Positions 54,001-62,050 of a stretch of 64,000 nt of DNA are shown one piece after another. Where the stretch lies: NCBI GenBank assembly GCA_002869885.2, contig NEWR02000010.1, forward strand, positions 210,813 through 274,812. The letters run 5' to 3'. Each line of letters begins with the position of its first letter. Within the stretch, counting starts at the first letter, position 1. A program made the translations under genes and the position numbers. A model generated the notes under the pieces. That model saw only the letters and a list, made by a program, of their open reading frames with translations. It was not told the origin of the DNA and did no database searches. The stretch comes from Nitrospira sp. CG24C. Its GTDB lineage: Bacteria > Nitrospirota > Nitrospiria > Nitrospirales > Nitrospiraceae.

Positions 54001-55666
54001 CAGTTGTGTCGGCTGAGGTGCTGGTAATGAAGGTCGCGGTCGCGGTGAAGACTGCATGGATCGCAGTATGATTCACAGCATTGAGAGTCGCGACATCAAG
54101 GGTAAAGATCGAATCCAATCCGACAGCGCTGCCGCCAGAAATAGCACCTAGTGATGTCGCCCCATCAAAGAACTCAACCGTGCCGCTCGGGGCGCCAAAA
54201 CCAGAAACCAAGGCTAAGACGGTCGCGGTGAGAGTCACAGATTGTCCGTATGTGGACGTAGGAATACTGGCGGAGATCGTGGTTGAGGTACCGACAGTAG
54301 GAGCCTCGTTAATCACGATCGCCACCGTGCCGCCGATGAGGTCGTCGTTGTAGTTGCCCGTCACATCGATGAAGGTCCAGACTGCCGTCCCGCCGGGGAC
54401 ATCCGTGAATTGTGCGCCCAGGTTGAGTCCGTTTAAGGGCTCGCCGAGCACGCCAATTGCCGTGCCGGTGGCTCCGTGAGGGGTGCCATCGAAGATGCCG
54501 GTAAAGCCGTTCACTGTGACAATCGCATTAGCCTTATCGATATCCGCCAAGGCCGTAGCGACAGACGTCAGATTGTAGTTGCCGGCTGCCGCGCCGTCCA
54601 GCGTTGCGCCGGTGAGTGTCACAATCCTGTCGATGCCGGCATTCGCATTGTCGAAGGTGGCAGTGCCACCGACCATGAATACCTCGTCGAAGCCCACGAC
54701 TCCATCGATAATCGTCCCAGACGCGATGGCATCAGTGGTACCATCGTAGGTCTTAATACTGCTTATCCCATCGAAGCTGCCTGTGACGTCCTTCTGGTTC
54801 ACTGTATGATCTACAGGGACGACTGAGGTGCTATTGTTGTAAGTGTCTTCACCGGCGGCGGCGCCGGTGAAGGCTGCATGGACCACATAGGAGCCGGCAG
54901 CGAGCTGCGAGAAATCGGCTGCTGATCGGGTGATCGTAAAGATCGAGTCCAATCCACCGCCGGGGACGGCGCTCGAGGTGGCCCCTAGTGAATTATTCAG
55001 TGCGTCGAAGAACTCGACCGTGCCGACCGGTCCGATCGATCCAACCGCAGCCGTGACCGTCGCGGTGAACGTCACGTCATCTCCATAGATGGACGTAGCA
55101 GCGCTGATGGAGACCAGGGTGTTCGTATTGATTGCCGCGTCCGTGAAGGCCTGGGTGGCCATAGCCCCGGACTCTTGCCCGGCGGCCGTGACTAAGAGGG
55201 ACGAGTTCCTGTACTGCGCTTCCACATACCATGTCGTGCTGATGCTGCTGTTGACAATGAGGTCGTTGTCCGGCGCGATCCAGTCGGCGACGCCGTCGCC
55301 GCTCACATCGGAACCCAGGTGCGCGGTAAACCCGCCGATTCCGTCTGTGACATACCAGGCTTCGTTGCCTGCCGGCCCCACGCCGGACGTCTGGCTTGCG
55401 GCATCTGCCATGCCGTCGGTGCGGGTGACCTGAAAACTCACCATTTCACCGGCTGAGAATTGCAACCCGTCGCCTGCCTGATTCGACGTAGTGATCACCG
55501 CCGTCTCGCCCGGCGCATAATCCACATGGTCGGTGGTCACCACCGCCGCCGTCATAGGCGTGGCTGACAGCAGCAGACGCGGCTCCAGCGGCTCCACTGC
55601 AAAAGCATTGGCACGCGGCTCACGGCGGTTACGTTTCTTGAGATTAAGCAATTTCTTGAGCTTCAT
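51014..55666 (-). CDS. LEPR-XLL giant surface protein with MBG/YDG and Ig-like repeats
   Basis: This 1550-residue protein begins MKLKKLLNLKKRNRREPRAN and has the LEPR-XLL motif (LEPRLLLSATP) near residue 27, a hallmark of large exported repeat proteins. Ig-like domains follow (SIYGDDVTFTATVTAAVGSI, then VGTVEFFDA; a second near residue 465), then many YDG/MBG-type modules (KTYDGTTDA.., GNYNLTSVAT, VNGFTGIFDGTPHGATGTA). The last 400 residues are five near-identical copies of GSGYFGxYDGxxHAATATVT. No peptidase motif or classical anchor is seen, and it ends KSYII. Likely an adhesin or matrix protein; export route unknown. Confidence 0.88.
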   Translation of the reverse strand: MKLKKLLNLKKRNRREPRANAFAVEPLEPRLLLSATPMTAAVVTTDHVDYAPGETAVITTSNQAGDGLQFSAGEMVSFQVTRTDGMADAASQTSGVGPAGNEAWYVTDGIGGFTAHLGSDVSGDGVADWIAPDNDLIVNSSISTTWYVEAQYRNSSLLVTAAGQESGAMATQAFTDAAINTNTLVSISAATSIYGDDVTFTATVTAAVGSIGPVGTVEFFDALNNSLGATSSAVPGGGLDSIFTITRSAADFSQLAAGSYVVHAAFTGAAAGEDTYNNSTSVVPVDHTVNQKDVTGSFDGISSIKTYDGTTDAIASGTIIDGVVGFDEVFMVGGTATFDNANAGIDRIVTLTGATLDGAAAGNYNLTSVATALADIDKANAIVTVNGFTGIFDGTPHGATGTAIGVLGEPLNGLNLGAQFTDVPGGTAVWTFIDVTGNYNDDLIGGTVAIVINEAPTVGTSTTISASIPTSTYGQSVTLTATVLALVSGFGAPSGTVEFFDGATSLGAISGGSAVGLDSIFTLDVATLNAVNHTAIHAVFTATATFITSTSADTTVDVAKASVAVNDYTVVYDSLAHGAIATGVPGEDLSAGLVSNSFTSANEPLGQLTTWTYTDSTGNYLDSTGTATITITKADAIVNGFNGIYNGQAHGAIATGVLGEVLAGLTTPTHIDAGIYNDTYTFTDVTGNYNDVLVGGAVTNTIDRLGITGNFTANTKVYNGTTDATVQTMTLNGTISGDDVSLTGSTATFTTKDVGINKTVTLTDAGLGGLAAGNYSLLSVNTTTASITQLGITGSFTAFDKIYNGNTSAAVLSTSLNGVLSGDLGFVDLLGGTATFSDVLIVGDGKNVGTGKTVTLTDAGLTGTGSGNYTLTSVSATTADITRLGITGDFTAANKTYDGNDVAGVTTRTLTGAIVDDVVSLSGGTAAFSDVVAGDGKNVGTGKIVTLTGAILDGADATNYSLTSVATTTADITRLGITGSFTAVSRGYDGGTLAGVLGTSLAGEILNDDVILTFDQADFDTKAVGDGKTVTLLNAGLGGLDAGNYSLLSSTITTTANITFASLTGSFTVDGKVYDGTDIADIFSVITTLDGGILGTFVEGIFVADDVFLDYDPLAATATFDTANAGIGRIVTLAGAFLNGADAGNYSLTMDTTAAADIAKADAVIVVTGYTGVYDGLVSQATGTATGVLIESLLGLDLSGTAHTNAGTYTDGWIFTDVTGNYNDTFATVISTIDKADATLTGAGLNGSGYFGTYDGLEHAATATVTGVGGLSAQLVSSTTHTNAGVYSDTVTFAGDANHKAASKVVKSYVLKATATLTGDGLNGSGYFGIYDGAAHAATATVTGVGVNGVIGVLGTLTSTTHTDAGVYSDTVTFAGDANHKAASKTVKSYILKAAVTIAGDGLNGSGYFGIYDGQAHAATATVTGVGGLSAQLVSSTTHTNAGVYSDTVTFVGDANHKAASKTVKSYILQASVTITGDGLNGSGYFGIYDGQAHAATATVTGVGVNGVNGVIAQLTSTTHTDAGVYSDTVTFLGDANHKVTSKVVKSYII
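51030..51985 (-). repeat. Near-identical ~240-bp DNA repeats inside the giant gene
   Basis: The DNA shows about four copies of a 230-250-bp unit with near-identical blocks (e.g. GAAGTAGCCGCTCCCGTTCA repeated). Each encodes one GSGYFG module with the linker KAASKTVKSYIL. High nucleotide identity implies recent homogenisation. Confidence 0.8.
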
Positions 55667-56058
55667 GTTGGAATCTCCTCTTAGTGTGTTTGTATTAGTG
55701 ATGATGAGCCGCTGACTGTGTTTCCAATGGGGGGGATCGCATACCTGCTGTTGACTTCGACCTCACATGACATGTTGTCGTCCTCTGCCTGCCGGAACCA
55801 CTGACGATTGCATGGAGTATTTGTATGCTCGTTACTCACAAGAGACCATCCATCTTAGGTGCGGACATACCCCTCTTTAGTTGGCCCCCATTGGAGGGAG
55901 GCGATGGCTGATTGATTTGGTTCATTTGGTTTGTTTTGTTTATTTGGTTATGCTCATTCACCCCAACAGACCTCGGACACAAGAGAAACAAGCCGGCTCT
56001 CGCGCTCCACTGATCGTTGGTCACATTGCAAGACGTGACCGACGATCGTCCTCTGCCC
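55667..56058. other. Intergenic region between the two MBG genes
   Basis: No gene is seen. Contains the ribosome site of the giant gene, a TTTGG half-palindrome (55913-55951) and the hairpin at 56012-56047. Confidence 0.5.
56012..56047. terminator. Hairpin downstream of the truncated MBG gene
   Basis: GATCGTTGGTCAC pairs with GTGACCGACGATC (one G-T) around a ten-base loop. It ends 11 bp beyond the stop of the fragment at 56059. It plays the same positional role as 50969-50997. Confidence 0.6.
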
Positions 56059-56637
56059 CTAGATCACGCGAATTCTGTCGCTGACCAACTTGACGGCATC
56101 CTTGTAGTTCGTCCCACCGGTGAACGTCACGGTCTCGTTCAGATACACCCCGACGTTCGTATGCGTCGTAAGACTGAGGTTCAATCCGGCGCTCAAGTCC
56201 TCGCCGTTGACCCCCGTCGCCGTGCCCGTGGCCGTATGCGCCGCTCCATCGAAGACCACGTTGTAGCCGGTCACGGTGATCACGGCCGTCGCCTTCAGGA
56301 TGTAGCTCGTCACCGTCTTGCTCGCCGCCTTGTGGTTCGCGTCGCCTGCGAACGTCACCGTATGGCTCACCACTCCGGCGTCCGTGGCGGTCGTGTCGCT
56401 CGTGACCTGCCCGATCACCCCAATCACCCCGTTCACCCCCACGCCCGTCACCGTCGCCGTGGCCGCATGGGCCAGTCCATCGTAGGTGCCGAAGTAGCCG
56501 CTCCCGTTCAGCCCAGCCCCGGTGAGCGTCACCGCGGCCTTCAGGATGTAGCTCGTCACCGTCTTGCTCGCCGCCTTGTGGTTCGCGTCGCCTGCGAACG
56601 TCACCGTATGGCTCACCACTCCGGCGTCCACTCTCAT
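56059..56637 (-). pseudogene. 5'-truncated MBG/LEPR repeat-protein fragment joined to an rRNA leader
   Basis: This 192-residue frame consists of two GSGYFG-type modules and a C-terminal module (TGYNVVFDGAAHTATGTATG, ending RIRVI), so it is the 3' end of a second gene like the one at 51014. Family sequence begins abruptly at GGACGCCGGAGTG (about 56630). The bases before it (TTTATGAGAGT) match the start of a 16S rRNA leader, which by chance offers an in-frame ATG at 56637. A hairpin follows at 56012-56047. It may be an expressed chimera or an assembly join. Confidence 0.75.
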
Positions 56638-56744
56638 AAAGGTGTTCTTAGAATTTGGACCAAGGGCCACCACTTCAATACACTTACACCATTGCTCAAC
56701 ATTCTCTATTCAGTTGTCAAAGAACAAAAAACTCGTCACGCGAG
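56631..56744 (-). promoter_or_regulatory. rRNA-operon-like leader (boxA and start of 16S)
   Basis: On the minus strand, TGTTCTTTGACA (56715-56726) matches the boxA antitermination element (TGCTCTTTAACA) in 10 of 12 bases, followed by ACTGAATAG. The leader ends TTTATGAGAGT at 56631, where a 16S gene would continue TTGATCCTGG. The 16S itself is absent; the MBG fragment follows instead. Confidence 0.75.
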
Positions 56745-56750
56745 CCGTGC

Positions 56751-56780
56751 ACTATACTCCGTGCACGAAAAGCGTGTCAA
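56751..56780 (-). promoter_or_regulatory. Strong sigma70-type promoter of the rRNA-like leader
   Basis: Minus strand TTGACA (56775-56780), 18-base spacer, TATAGT (56751-56756), then the GC-rich discriminator GCACGGCTCGCG typical of stringently controlled rRNA promoters. Confidence 0.7.
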
Positions 56781-56934
56781 GGGACCCTTTTACCAAATCT
56801 ATGGCCGGGTATTCCCTAAAACCGCATGCCCTCACCGCACACTCGCACGCGGCCAACAGGCAGGAAGCACGAACACCATCGAACAGGCGGCAAGATAACA
56901 AAGCTTCAGATGGGAGTCAAGCATCATTTACGTG

Positions 56935-56940
56935 TATAAT
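56935..56940 (+). promoter_or_regulatory. -10 box close to the molybdoenzyme start
   Basis: A perfect TATAAT lies 8 bases before the ATG at 56949 with no ribosome site between, so the transcript may be leaderless. No good -35 was found. Confidence 0.45.
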
Positions 56941-56948
56941 AAAAAACA

Positions 56949-57986
56949 ATGTCACTGTACGAATCACCCCTATCCATGCGGCGGCGGACCATTCTGAAGG
57001 CCCTCGGCCTTGGCACGCTCGCCGGAGTCACCGGTGGCTGCGATGCAGTGGGGTCGACATTCGGGCGCATGTTTGCCATTCCTGCGCGCGACACAACCTA
57101 TTTCACACCGAACGCAAAATTCTATGTCGTGAACTACGCCGACGGGGCCGTGTCGATGTCGCGCGATCTCAATATCGAGCAGTGGAAACTCCATGTCAAA
57201 GGCGCCGTGAGCGCGCCGATGTCGCTCGGCTGGCGCGATATTCTCAATCGCGACTCCTACGATCAAGTCTCGACGCTCATGTGCATCGACACGTTGCCGG
57301 GCGGAGACAGTATGGGCAACGCCACCTGGCGCGGCATTTCGCTCAAGAAGCTGCTCAAAGACGCAGGCGCCGATGAAGAGACTGCGCGCGATGTAGTCTT
57401 CCGCGGTATCGACGGCTACGACGACAGCATTCCCTTCAAACGGGCCATGCAGGACGACGTGATGCTCGCCTTCCTAATGAACGGCGAGAAGTTGCCGAAG
57501 GAGCATGGTTTTCCAATTCGACTCCTTGTGCCAGGACTTTACGGGATCAAGAATGTGAAATGGATCGTCGAGATCGAAGTCTATCCCGGAGACTATCAAG
57601 GCTACTGGCAGCGCAAAGGCTGGACTGACGACGGCACCATCAAAATCTTTTCACGCATCGACAGCCCCGGCCATTATCAAACGCTCCGCGGGCAAGAGCA
57701 ACAGTTCCGCGGCATCGCCTTCGGCGGGCCGAACAGCATCAGCAAAGTGGAACTAAGTCTTGACGCGGGCCGCACATGGAACGAGTGTGAAATTGAAACG
57801 CCCATGTCGCCCTACTCCTGGGTCATCTGGAACTACACCTGGAAACTATCTCAGCGCGGCAAGTTCCAAACCGTAGTGCGCGCAACAGATACAAAAGGAC
57901 AGCTTCAGATCGCAGAGATCGTGAGACCACAACCGGCTGGAGCGAGCGGGCTGCACACGATTATTTCGGATGTCGACTCAGTCTAG
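56949..57986 (+). CDS. Sulfite-oxidase-family molybdopterin enzyme (SoxC/YedY-like)
   Basis: This 345-residue protein has a twin-arginine-like start (SMRRRTILKALGLGTLAGVT) followed by GGC, so it may be a Tat-exported lipoprotein. The molybdenum-cysteine region STLMCIDTLPGGDSMGNATW and the substrate/cofactor stretch FPIRLLVPGLYGIKNVKWI are intact. A dimerisation domain follows (GIAFGGPNSISKVELSLDAG). No heme partner is adjacent. Substrates in the family include sulfite and oxidised Met residues; this one cannot be assigned. Confidence 0.9.
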   Translation: MSLYESPLSMRRRTILKALGLGTLAGVTGGCDAVGSTFGRMFAIPARDTTYFTPNAKFYVVNYADGAVSMSRDLNIEQWKLHVKGAVSAPMSLGWRDILNRDSYDQVSTLMCIDTLPGGDSMGNATWRGISLKKLLKDAGADEETARDVVFRGIDGYDDSIPFKRAMQDDVMLAFLMNGEKLPKEHGFPIRLLVPGLYGIKNVKWIVEIEVYPGDYQGYWQRKGWTDDGTIKIFSRIDSPGHYQTLRGQEQQFRGIAFGGPNSISKVELSLDAGRTWNECEIETPMSPYSWVIWNYTWKLSQRGKFQTVVRATDTKGQLQIAEIVRPQPAGASGLHTIISDVDSV

Positions 57987-58121
57987 CGGCTAGTGCAGAG
58001 ACAGCCTGCTTCAATTCCGTCTCTACCTACTCCGCTTCATGCCGCCGTTGAACGCAGCGCCGTATCGCTCGGCGAAGTTGCCAACTGCCTTCCGAGGCTC
58101 AAGCCCGCTGACAGCTCCCTC

Positions 58122-59270
58122 CTACCACAACCGCTGAACTGCCGTTCCAGACTTCGGCAAGCAGGATTCCAGCTCGGGCTTTGAGGCTCTGGTGACGACA
58201 AACGCTGCAGGCACATGTTCCCAATGCCGCAGGTCAGGCTGTAGCGCACCTTCCATCACCGCCGGCGCGGTGCGCATCATGACCGCTCCTCCAACAATGG
58301 ACAACTGACAGAGCGCTCCATTACCTTTGCCCGCCGCATCGAGCATGCAACCTCCGACCATCACGCCGGCTCCTGCAGCCAACGGAACCAGACTGTAGGT
58401 CAGACCGATCGGCAATCGGATCCATGCCTGCACGTTCAAGAGCGGGTGATACCCGTGGCTATGGCGAATCGCCACCTTCTCGAACCAACTTTTGGTAGAC
58501 AACCTCACCCCGGTATCGGACCGGCAGGCGGAAAGAAATTCCTCGTTTGCCTTCACGGAAAAATATCCGCTCGCGGATCCAAAGAACTGCAGATCCCACG
58601 TCAGTCCAGGAAATCGGCCGATGCCATAGACGCGCCACGGCTCGCTGCCCCCCTGTCCCGCATCGATCCAAGCCACCTGTCGTGCTGCAAATATACGAAC
58701 TGCATCCTGCTTACCCTTCCACATCACGTCCAGATCTCTCAGTCGAAGCCAATCGACGCGCGCCTCGTTTACTTCCCCCACTCGCTCCCATAACACAGCG
58801 GACAGCAACAAATTGACCGGGTCTTCGCCGTAATTGTAGAGCGGCGTAAATAGCTCATGATCCAGCTGCCTGAGTTCGACCTTTGCCTCCTCCATTTTCT
58901 GCACATTCGCATAGCTCGCCGCCAGTAAGAGGCTAAGGTAGCCGCGCTCATAACTTTCCAAGACGTAATCGATGAAAGAACCCTCCGGAATGAAGACATT
59001 GGTGGTTTCCTTGAGAAGGGAGAACGTCTTGTGCCGGAATTCTGACCTGGCCTTCTCGCCATGCACAATCACGGTCTCATAGCACCGCCGCTCAAAAGCA
59101 TCGGCCAATCGGTTAAGCGTATCGATCCTCTCTGAAAGGTCGATCTGCCGTTCAATCTCAGAACAGGATGCCCCATACAGGGTCCGCCCACCTCCGGTCT
59201 GACAGCCAACGAGGCCAATCAACAGGCCTATGACTAACGCGATCGTACAGCGAGAGTGATTTCGGACCAT
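58122..59270 (-). CDS. Uncharacterised lipoprotein, TPR-like
   Basis: This 382-residue protein has a lipobox (LLIGLVGC at about residue 23). The middle is helical with TPR-like blocks (ERGYLSLLLAASYANVQKME). The C-terminal part has two hydrophobic Gly-rich segments (LVPLAAGAGVMVGGCMLDAA) separated by polar turns. It resembles the COG3014-type lipoproteins by eye. It precedes the RluE-type gene by only 6 bp in transcription order. Function unknown. Confidence 0.75.
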   Translation of the reverse strand: MVRNHSRCTIALVIGLLIGLVGCQTGGGRTLYGASCSEIERQIDLSERIDTLNRLADAFERRCYETVIVHGEKARSEFRHKTFSLLKETTNVFIPEGSFIDYVLESYERGYLSLLLAASYANVQKMEEAKVELRQLDHELFTPLYNYGEDPVNLLLSAVLWERVGEVNEARVDWLRLRDLDVMWKGKQDAVRIFAARQVAWIDAGQGGSEPWRVYGIGRFPGLTWDLQFFGSASGYFSVKANEEFLSACRSDTGVRLSTKSWFEKVAIRHSHGYHPLLNVQAWIRLPIGLTYSLVPLAAGAGVMVGGCMLDAAGKGNGALCQLSIVGGAVMMRTAPAVMEGALQPDLRHWEHVPAAFVVTRASKPELESCLPKSGTAVQRLW

Positions 59271-59276
59271 TAGACC

Positions 59277-59885
59277 TTACACCTTCAACACATTCTGGAC
59301 TTTTTGACGAATAGCGGAATAGATCTGCTCAATCTCGCCGCTTGTCAACTCCCGCCATTCGCCTGCCTGGAGCCCCCCCAGTACAATCGGCCCGACCGCC
59401 ACCCTTACAAGCCGCAAGGTCGGATGCCCCACAGAGGCAGTCATGCGCCGGACCTGTCGGTTCATCCCCTCGCGCAACGTCATTTCCACCCAAGCAGTCG
59501 GCACATTTTTACGAAAACGGATGGGCACGGAGCGGTCAGACAACTGCGGATGGTTCGCCAGCAGACGTACTTCAGCAGGTCTGGTCTTCTTACCACTCAA
59601 CACGACGCCCGCTCTCAACTGCTCCAACGCCTCCTCGTTCGGGATGCGTTCGATCTGCACGAGATAGATTTTCGCCAGCTTATGCTGCGGGTCCGTGATG
59701 TGGGAGGCCAACCGTCCGTCCGACGTCAGAAGCAGGAGCCCTTCACTATCCAAATCGAGACGACCGGCTGCATAGACGCCAGGCAGATCGATATAGTTCG
59801 CCAAGGTCTTCCGCCCACCAGGGTCGGTAAAACAGGGCAAGATCCCGTAGGGTTTATTGAACGCGATCGTGCGAAGAGTCGGCAT
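59277..59885 (-). CDS. Pseudouridine synthase, RsuA/RluE family
   Basis: This protein of about 202 residues isomerises a uridine in rRNA. The family motif with the catalytic Asp (YAAGRLDLDSEGLLLLTSDG) is near residue 40, preceded by FNKPYGIL, and the later REGMNRQVRRM and GLQAGEWRELT are present. It lacks an S4 domain, as in RluE, which modifies 23S rRNA. ATG 59885 is used, with a GTG one codon upstream. The lipoprotein gene follows directly. Confidence 0.93.
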   Translation of the reverse strand: MPTLRTIAFNKPYGILPCFTDPGGRKTLANYIDLPGVYAAGRLDLDSEGLLLLTSDGRLASHITDPQHKLAKIYLVQIERIPNEEALEQLRAGVVLSGKKTRPAEVRLLANHPQLSDRSVPIRFRKNVPTAWVEMTLREGMNRQVRRMTASVGHPTLRLVRVAVGPIVLGGLQAGEWRELTSGEIEQIYSAIRQKVQNVLKV

Positions 59886-60158
59886 CACCAGAAAGCCATA
59901 TCGTCCGACTTGGTTAGTCCGCAGTCGGCAATCGAGTCAGCATCTGTTCACTATATCCAACCCCCTTCGACAGAACAACGTGAGACAGCGCTGTCTGACG
60001 CTGGGCCTACCCTCCCCATCAATCCTGCCGACTGTATAGATGAAGGCACTCCCCTTCAAGATCCCCCCTCCTATTGCTATACGTAGCTTTATCCGACCAC
60101 TTTGCCAGAATCTGTATGGTAGTCCATACAGTGCTTGTGGCGTTATACTCCATTTCTC

Positions 60159-60186
60159 TTGTTGGCCGCACAAGTTAGGCTATAAT
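60159..60186 (+). promoter_or_regulatory. Promoter of the OmpA-family gene
   Basis: TTGTTG, 16-base spacer, TATAAT (60181-60186), followed by a 110-base leader to the ATG at 60303. The -10 is perfect and the -35 weak. Confidence 0.55.
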
Positions 60187-60302
60187 TCCCCCTCAAATCC
60201 CAACGAAATGAGCAATTATCTTCAAACATGGTTCCGGCATACTGGGCATTGGGATTGCTCCACTACACAATGTTCCGTTCATCTTCATTACAGGAGGAAG
60301 CT

Positions 60303-61349
60303 ATGAGGAAAATTTCATTCGATCGAACCACTCCCCTACGAGGCCCAGCATTGACGATACTCTGTGCCCTGGCGGTGGTGGGATGCGTGAGTACGGAAAC
60401 CCACACGAAAGCGCTTGCCGAACTTGATGCCGCGAAGAAAGCTACCGCACAGCTGCAACAGAAACTGGACCAGGAAGCCACGCAGCGCAAAGTGGCCGAA
60501 CAGCAGGCGGTCTCGTTGGCCAAAGAGCGTGAAGCGCTCGCGGCGCGGTCGAGCGAGTTGCAATCTCGCCTGGACGGCCTCGAGAAGGAGAAAGGACAAC
60601 TGAATAGCGAACTCGGCACTGTGCGCGGTCAAATCACTGATCTTGAACAAAAGCTCACGAGCGGAAATGCTTCTTCGCAGGAAGAAATCACCAAGCTCCA
60701 GAAACAGGCTGCTGAGCTGGCGGACAACGCCTCTCGTATCGCGAAAGAGCGTGAGCAACTACAGCAGGAACAATCACAACTTGCCGCAACGTTGGAGCAG
60801 GAGCGGCTGGCAAAACTGGCAAAAGAAGAAGAGATCACCCGCCTGACTCGCACACAGGAAGAGCTGTCCAAGTCGCTGCAAGACGAAATATCCAAGGGCA
60901 ATATCACCATACAGCAGGTACGGGACCGCCTGACGATCAACATGGTGGACCGCGTCTTGTTTGATTCCGGACAGGCCCAAGTAAAACCGGCCGGCGTGAA
61001 AGTCTTGAAACCGGTCAGTGACGTCCTCAACAAGATCTCAGACAAACAAATCAGGATCGAAGGCCACACCGACAACTTGAACATCAGCCCAAAGTTACAA
61101 GATCGATTCAAGACAAACTGGGAACTCTCGACGGCGCGAGCCACGACCGTGGTGCGCTACCTGATCGATCAGGGCGGCGTGGACCGCCAGCATCTCTCCG
61201 CAGTCGGCTATGCCGATACCCACCCCCTCGCCTCGAACGAGACGGAACAGGGCAGGGCTTCAAATCGGCGGATCGAGATCGTGCTGTACCCGAAAGACCT
61301 CAAACGCATTGCCGGCCAACTGGAGAACACCACCTCAGTGGCAAAGTAG
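60303..61349 (+). CDS. OmpA-family lipoprotein with coiled coil
   Basis: This protein of about 348 residues has a lipobox (LAVVGC), then a long coiled coil rich in Glu, Gln, Lys and Ala (residues about 30-215), and a C-terminal OmpA peptidoglycan-binding domain (LFDSGQAQVKPAGVKVLKPV; EGHTDN; TARATTVVRYLIDQGGV; YADTHPLASNETEQGRASNR). It likely links the outer membrane to the cell wall. AGGAGGAAGCT precedes the ATG; the longer open frame upstream is not used. Confidence 0.92.
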   Translation: MRKISFDRTTPLRGPALTILCALAVVGCVSTETHTKALAELDAAKKATAQLQQKLDQEATQRKVAEQQAVSLAKEREALAARSSELQSRLDGLEKEKGQLNSELGTVRGQITDLEQKLTSGNASSQEEITKLQKQAAELADNASRIAKEREQLQQEQSQLAATLEQERLAKLAKEEEITRLTRTQEELSKSLQDEISKGNITIQQVRDRLTINMVDRVLFDSGQAQVKPAGVKVLKPVSDVLNKISDKQIRIEGHTDNLNISPKLQDRFKTNWELSTARATTVVRYLIDQGGVDRQHLSAVGYADTHPLASNETEQGRASNRRIEIVLYPKDLKRIAGQLENTTSVAK

Positions 61350-61362
61350 TCATCCATCCTCC

Positions 61363-61391
61363 GGAGGTGCTCACCATAGGTGGGCACCTCC
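61363..61391. terminator. Bidirectional hairpin between convergent genes
   Basis: GGAGGTGCTCACC and GGTGGGCACCTCC form 13 bp (one G-T pair) around ATA. It lies between the OmpA-family gene and the convergent exported gene at 61428. No T-run; termination inferred. Confidence 0.65.
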
Positions 61392-61427
61392 ACATCGGTC
61401 AGTCTCCAGGATCTCACCGCACATGCG

Positions 61428-61751
61428 TCACTTCGTCCGAGCTCGCACGATCACTGCGCTGACGTGATCGAGCCTGACCATAGCATCGAAGAACTCCGCC
61501 CCGGTCAGTTGCGTGAGCTGTACAGTTTGCCCCGTCACACTTGCTACGGTTCCTTCCAAATCCTGCCCCGACGTCAGCTTAAGCTTCACACGTTTTCCAA
61601 TCAGTTGATCCAACGCCTGCTTCAGGCTCTCCGAAACCGCCTGTTCCGCATGCTTCTCCTCAGCCCAAAGATCCGAACCCACTGCCCCGGCACTCAACAC
61701 GAGGCTCCCAATCAACAGGCTGGTATAGAGACCAGAGATGTTTTTGACCAT
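61428..61751 (-). CDS. Small exported protein with Sm-like pattern
   Basis: This protein of about 107 residues has a signal (MVKNISGLYTSLLIGSLVLS, cleaved near GSDLWAE). The mature part ends with a strand-rich run, GKRVKLKLTSGQDLEGTVAS then VRLDHVSAVIVRA, that resembles an Sm-like barrel in order of strands. GGAGGAACGT precedes ATG 61751. Function unknown; the Sm-like reading is tentative. Confidence 0.65.
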   Translation of the reverse strand: MVKNISGLYTSLLIGSLVLSAGAVGSDLWAEEKHAEQAVSESLKQALDQLIGKRVKLKLTSGQDLEGTVASVTGQTVQLTQLTGAEFFDAMVRLDHVSAVIVRARTK

Positions 61752-61868
61752 ACGTTCCTCCTTGTTCATCAAAGCCGGCGCAGCTATATCAGGTCTGCAT
61801 TCCCTGATCAATAAGATTGACGGGAGCCTTCCCCCGCTTCCCTGCTTCGGTTATGATGTACTACGTAA

Positions 61869-62006
61869 TTGGCGTCGGTATCACAGCTCAGAAAAGAAGA
61901 GCTGGTGAAGGTCGATGCTCAGGTCGATCGCCTGGTCCGAGAGGTGAACCGCTCCATTGCTGAAGCCGACAAGTTTATTCAGGCCCTGGAGAAAGAGCCG
62001 GCCTGA
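61869..62006 (+). CDS. Possible 45-residue helical protein
   Basis: TTG start, then ASVSQLRKEELVKVDAQVD and RLVREVNRSIAEADKFIQAL, a continuous amphipathic helix. No clear ribosome site. It lies 45 bp upstream of the metallopeptidase. Codon pattern looks protein-like, but it is not proven. Confidence 0.35.
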   Translation: MASVSQLRKEELVKVDAQVDRLVREVNRSIAEADKFIQALEKEPA

Positions 62007-62050
62007 TCCGCCCATTCATTCGAGACAGTACGTTCTGTCAGGAGGTTCTC

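Noticed and set aside
56017-56898. 293-residue plus-strand ORF over the rRNA-like leader
   Set aside because: It is antisense to MBG modules on one side and rRNA leader on the other.
59886-60302. tRNA or small RNA gene between the RluE-type and OmpA-family genes
   Set aside because: No cloverleaf or conserved T-arm was found by eye; only a promoter is supported.
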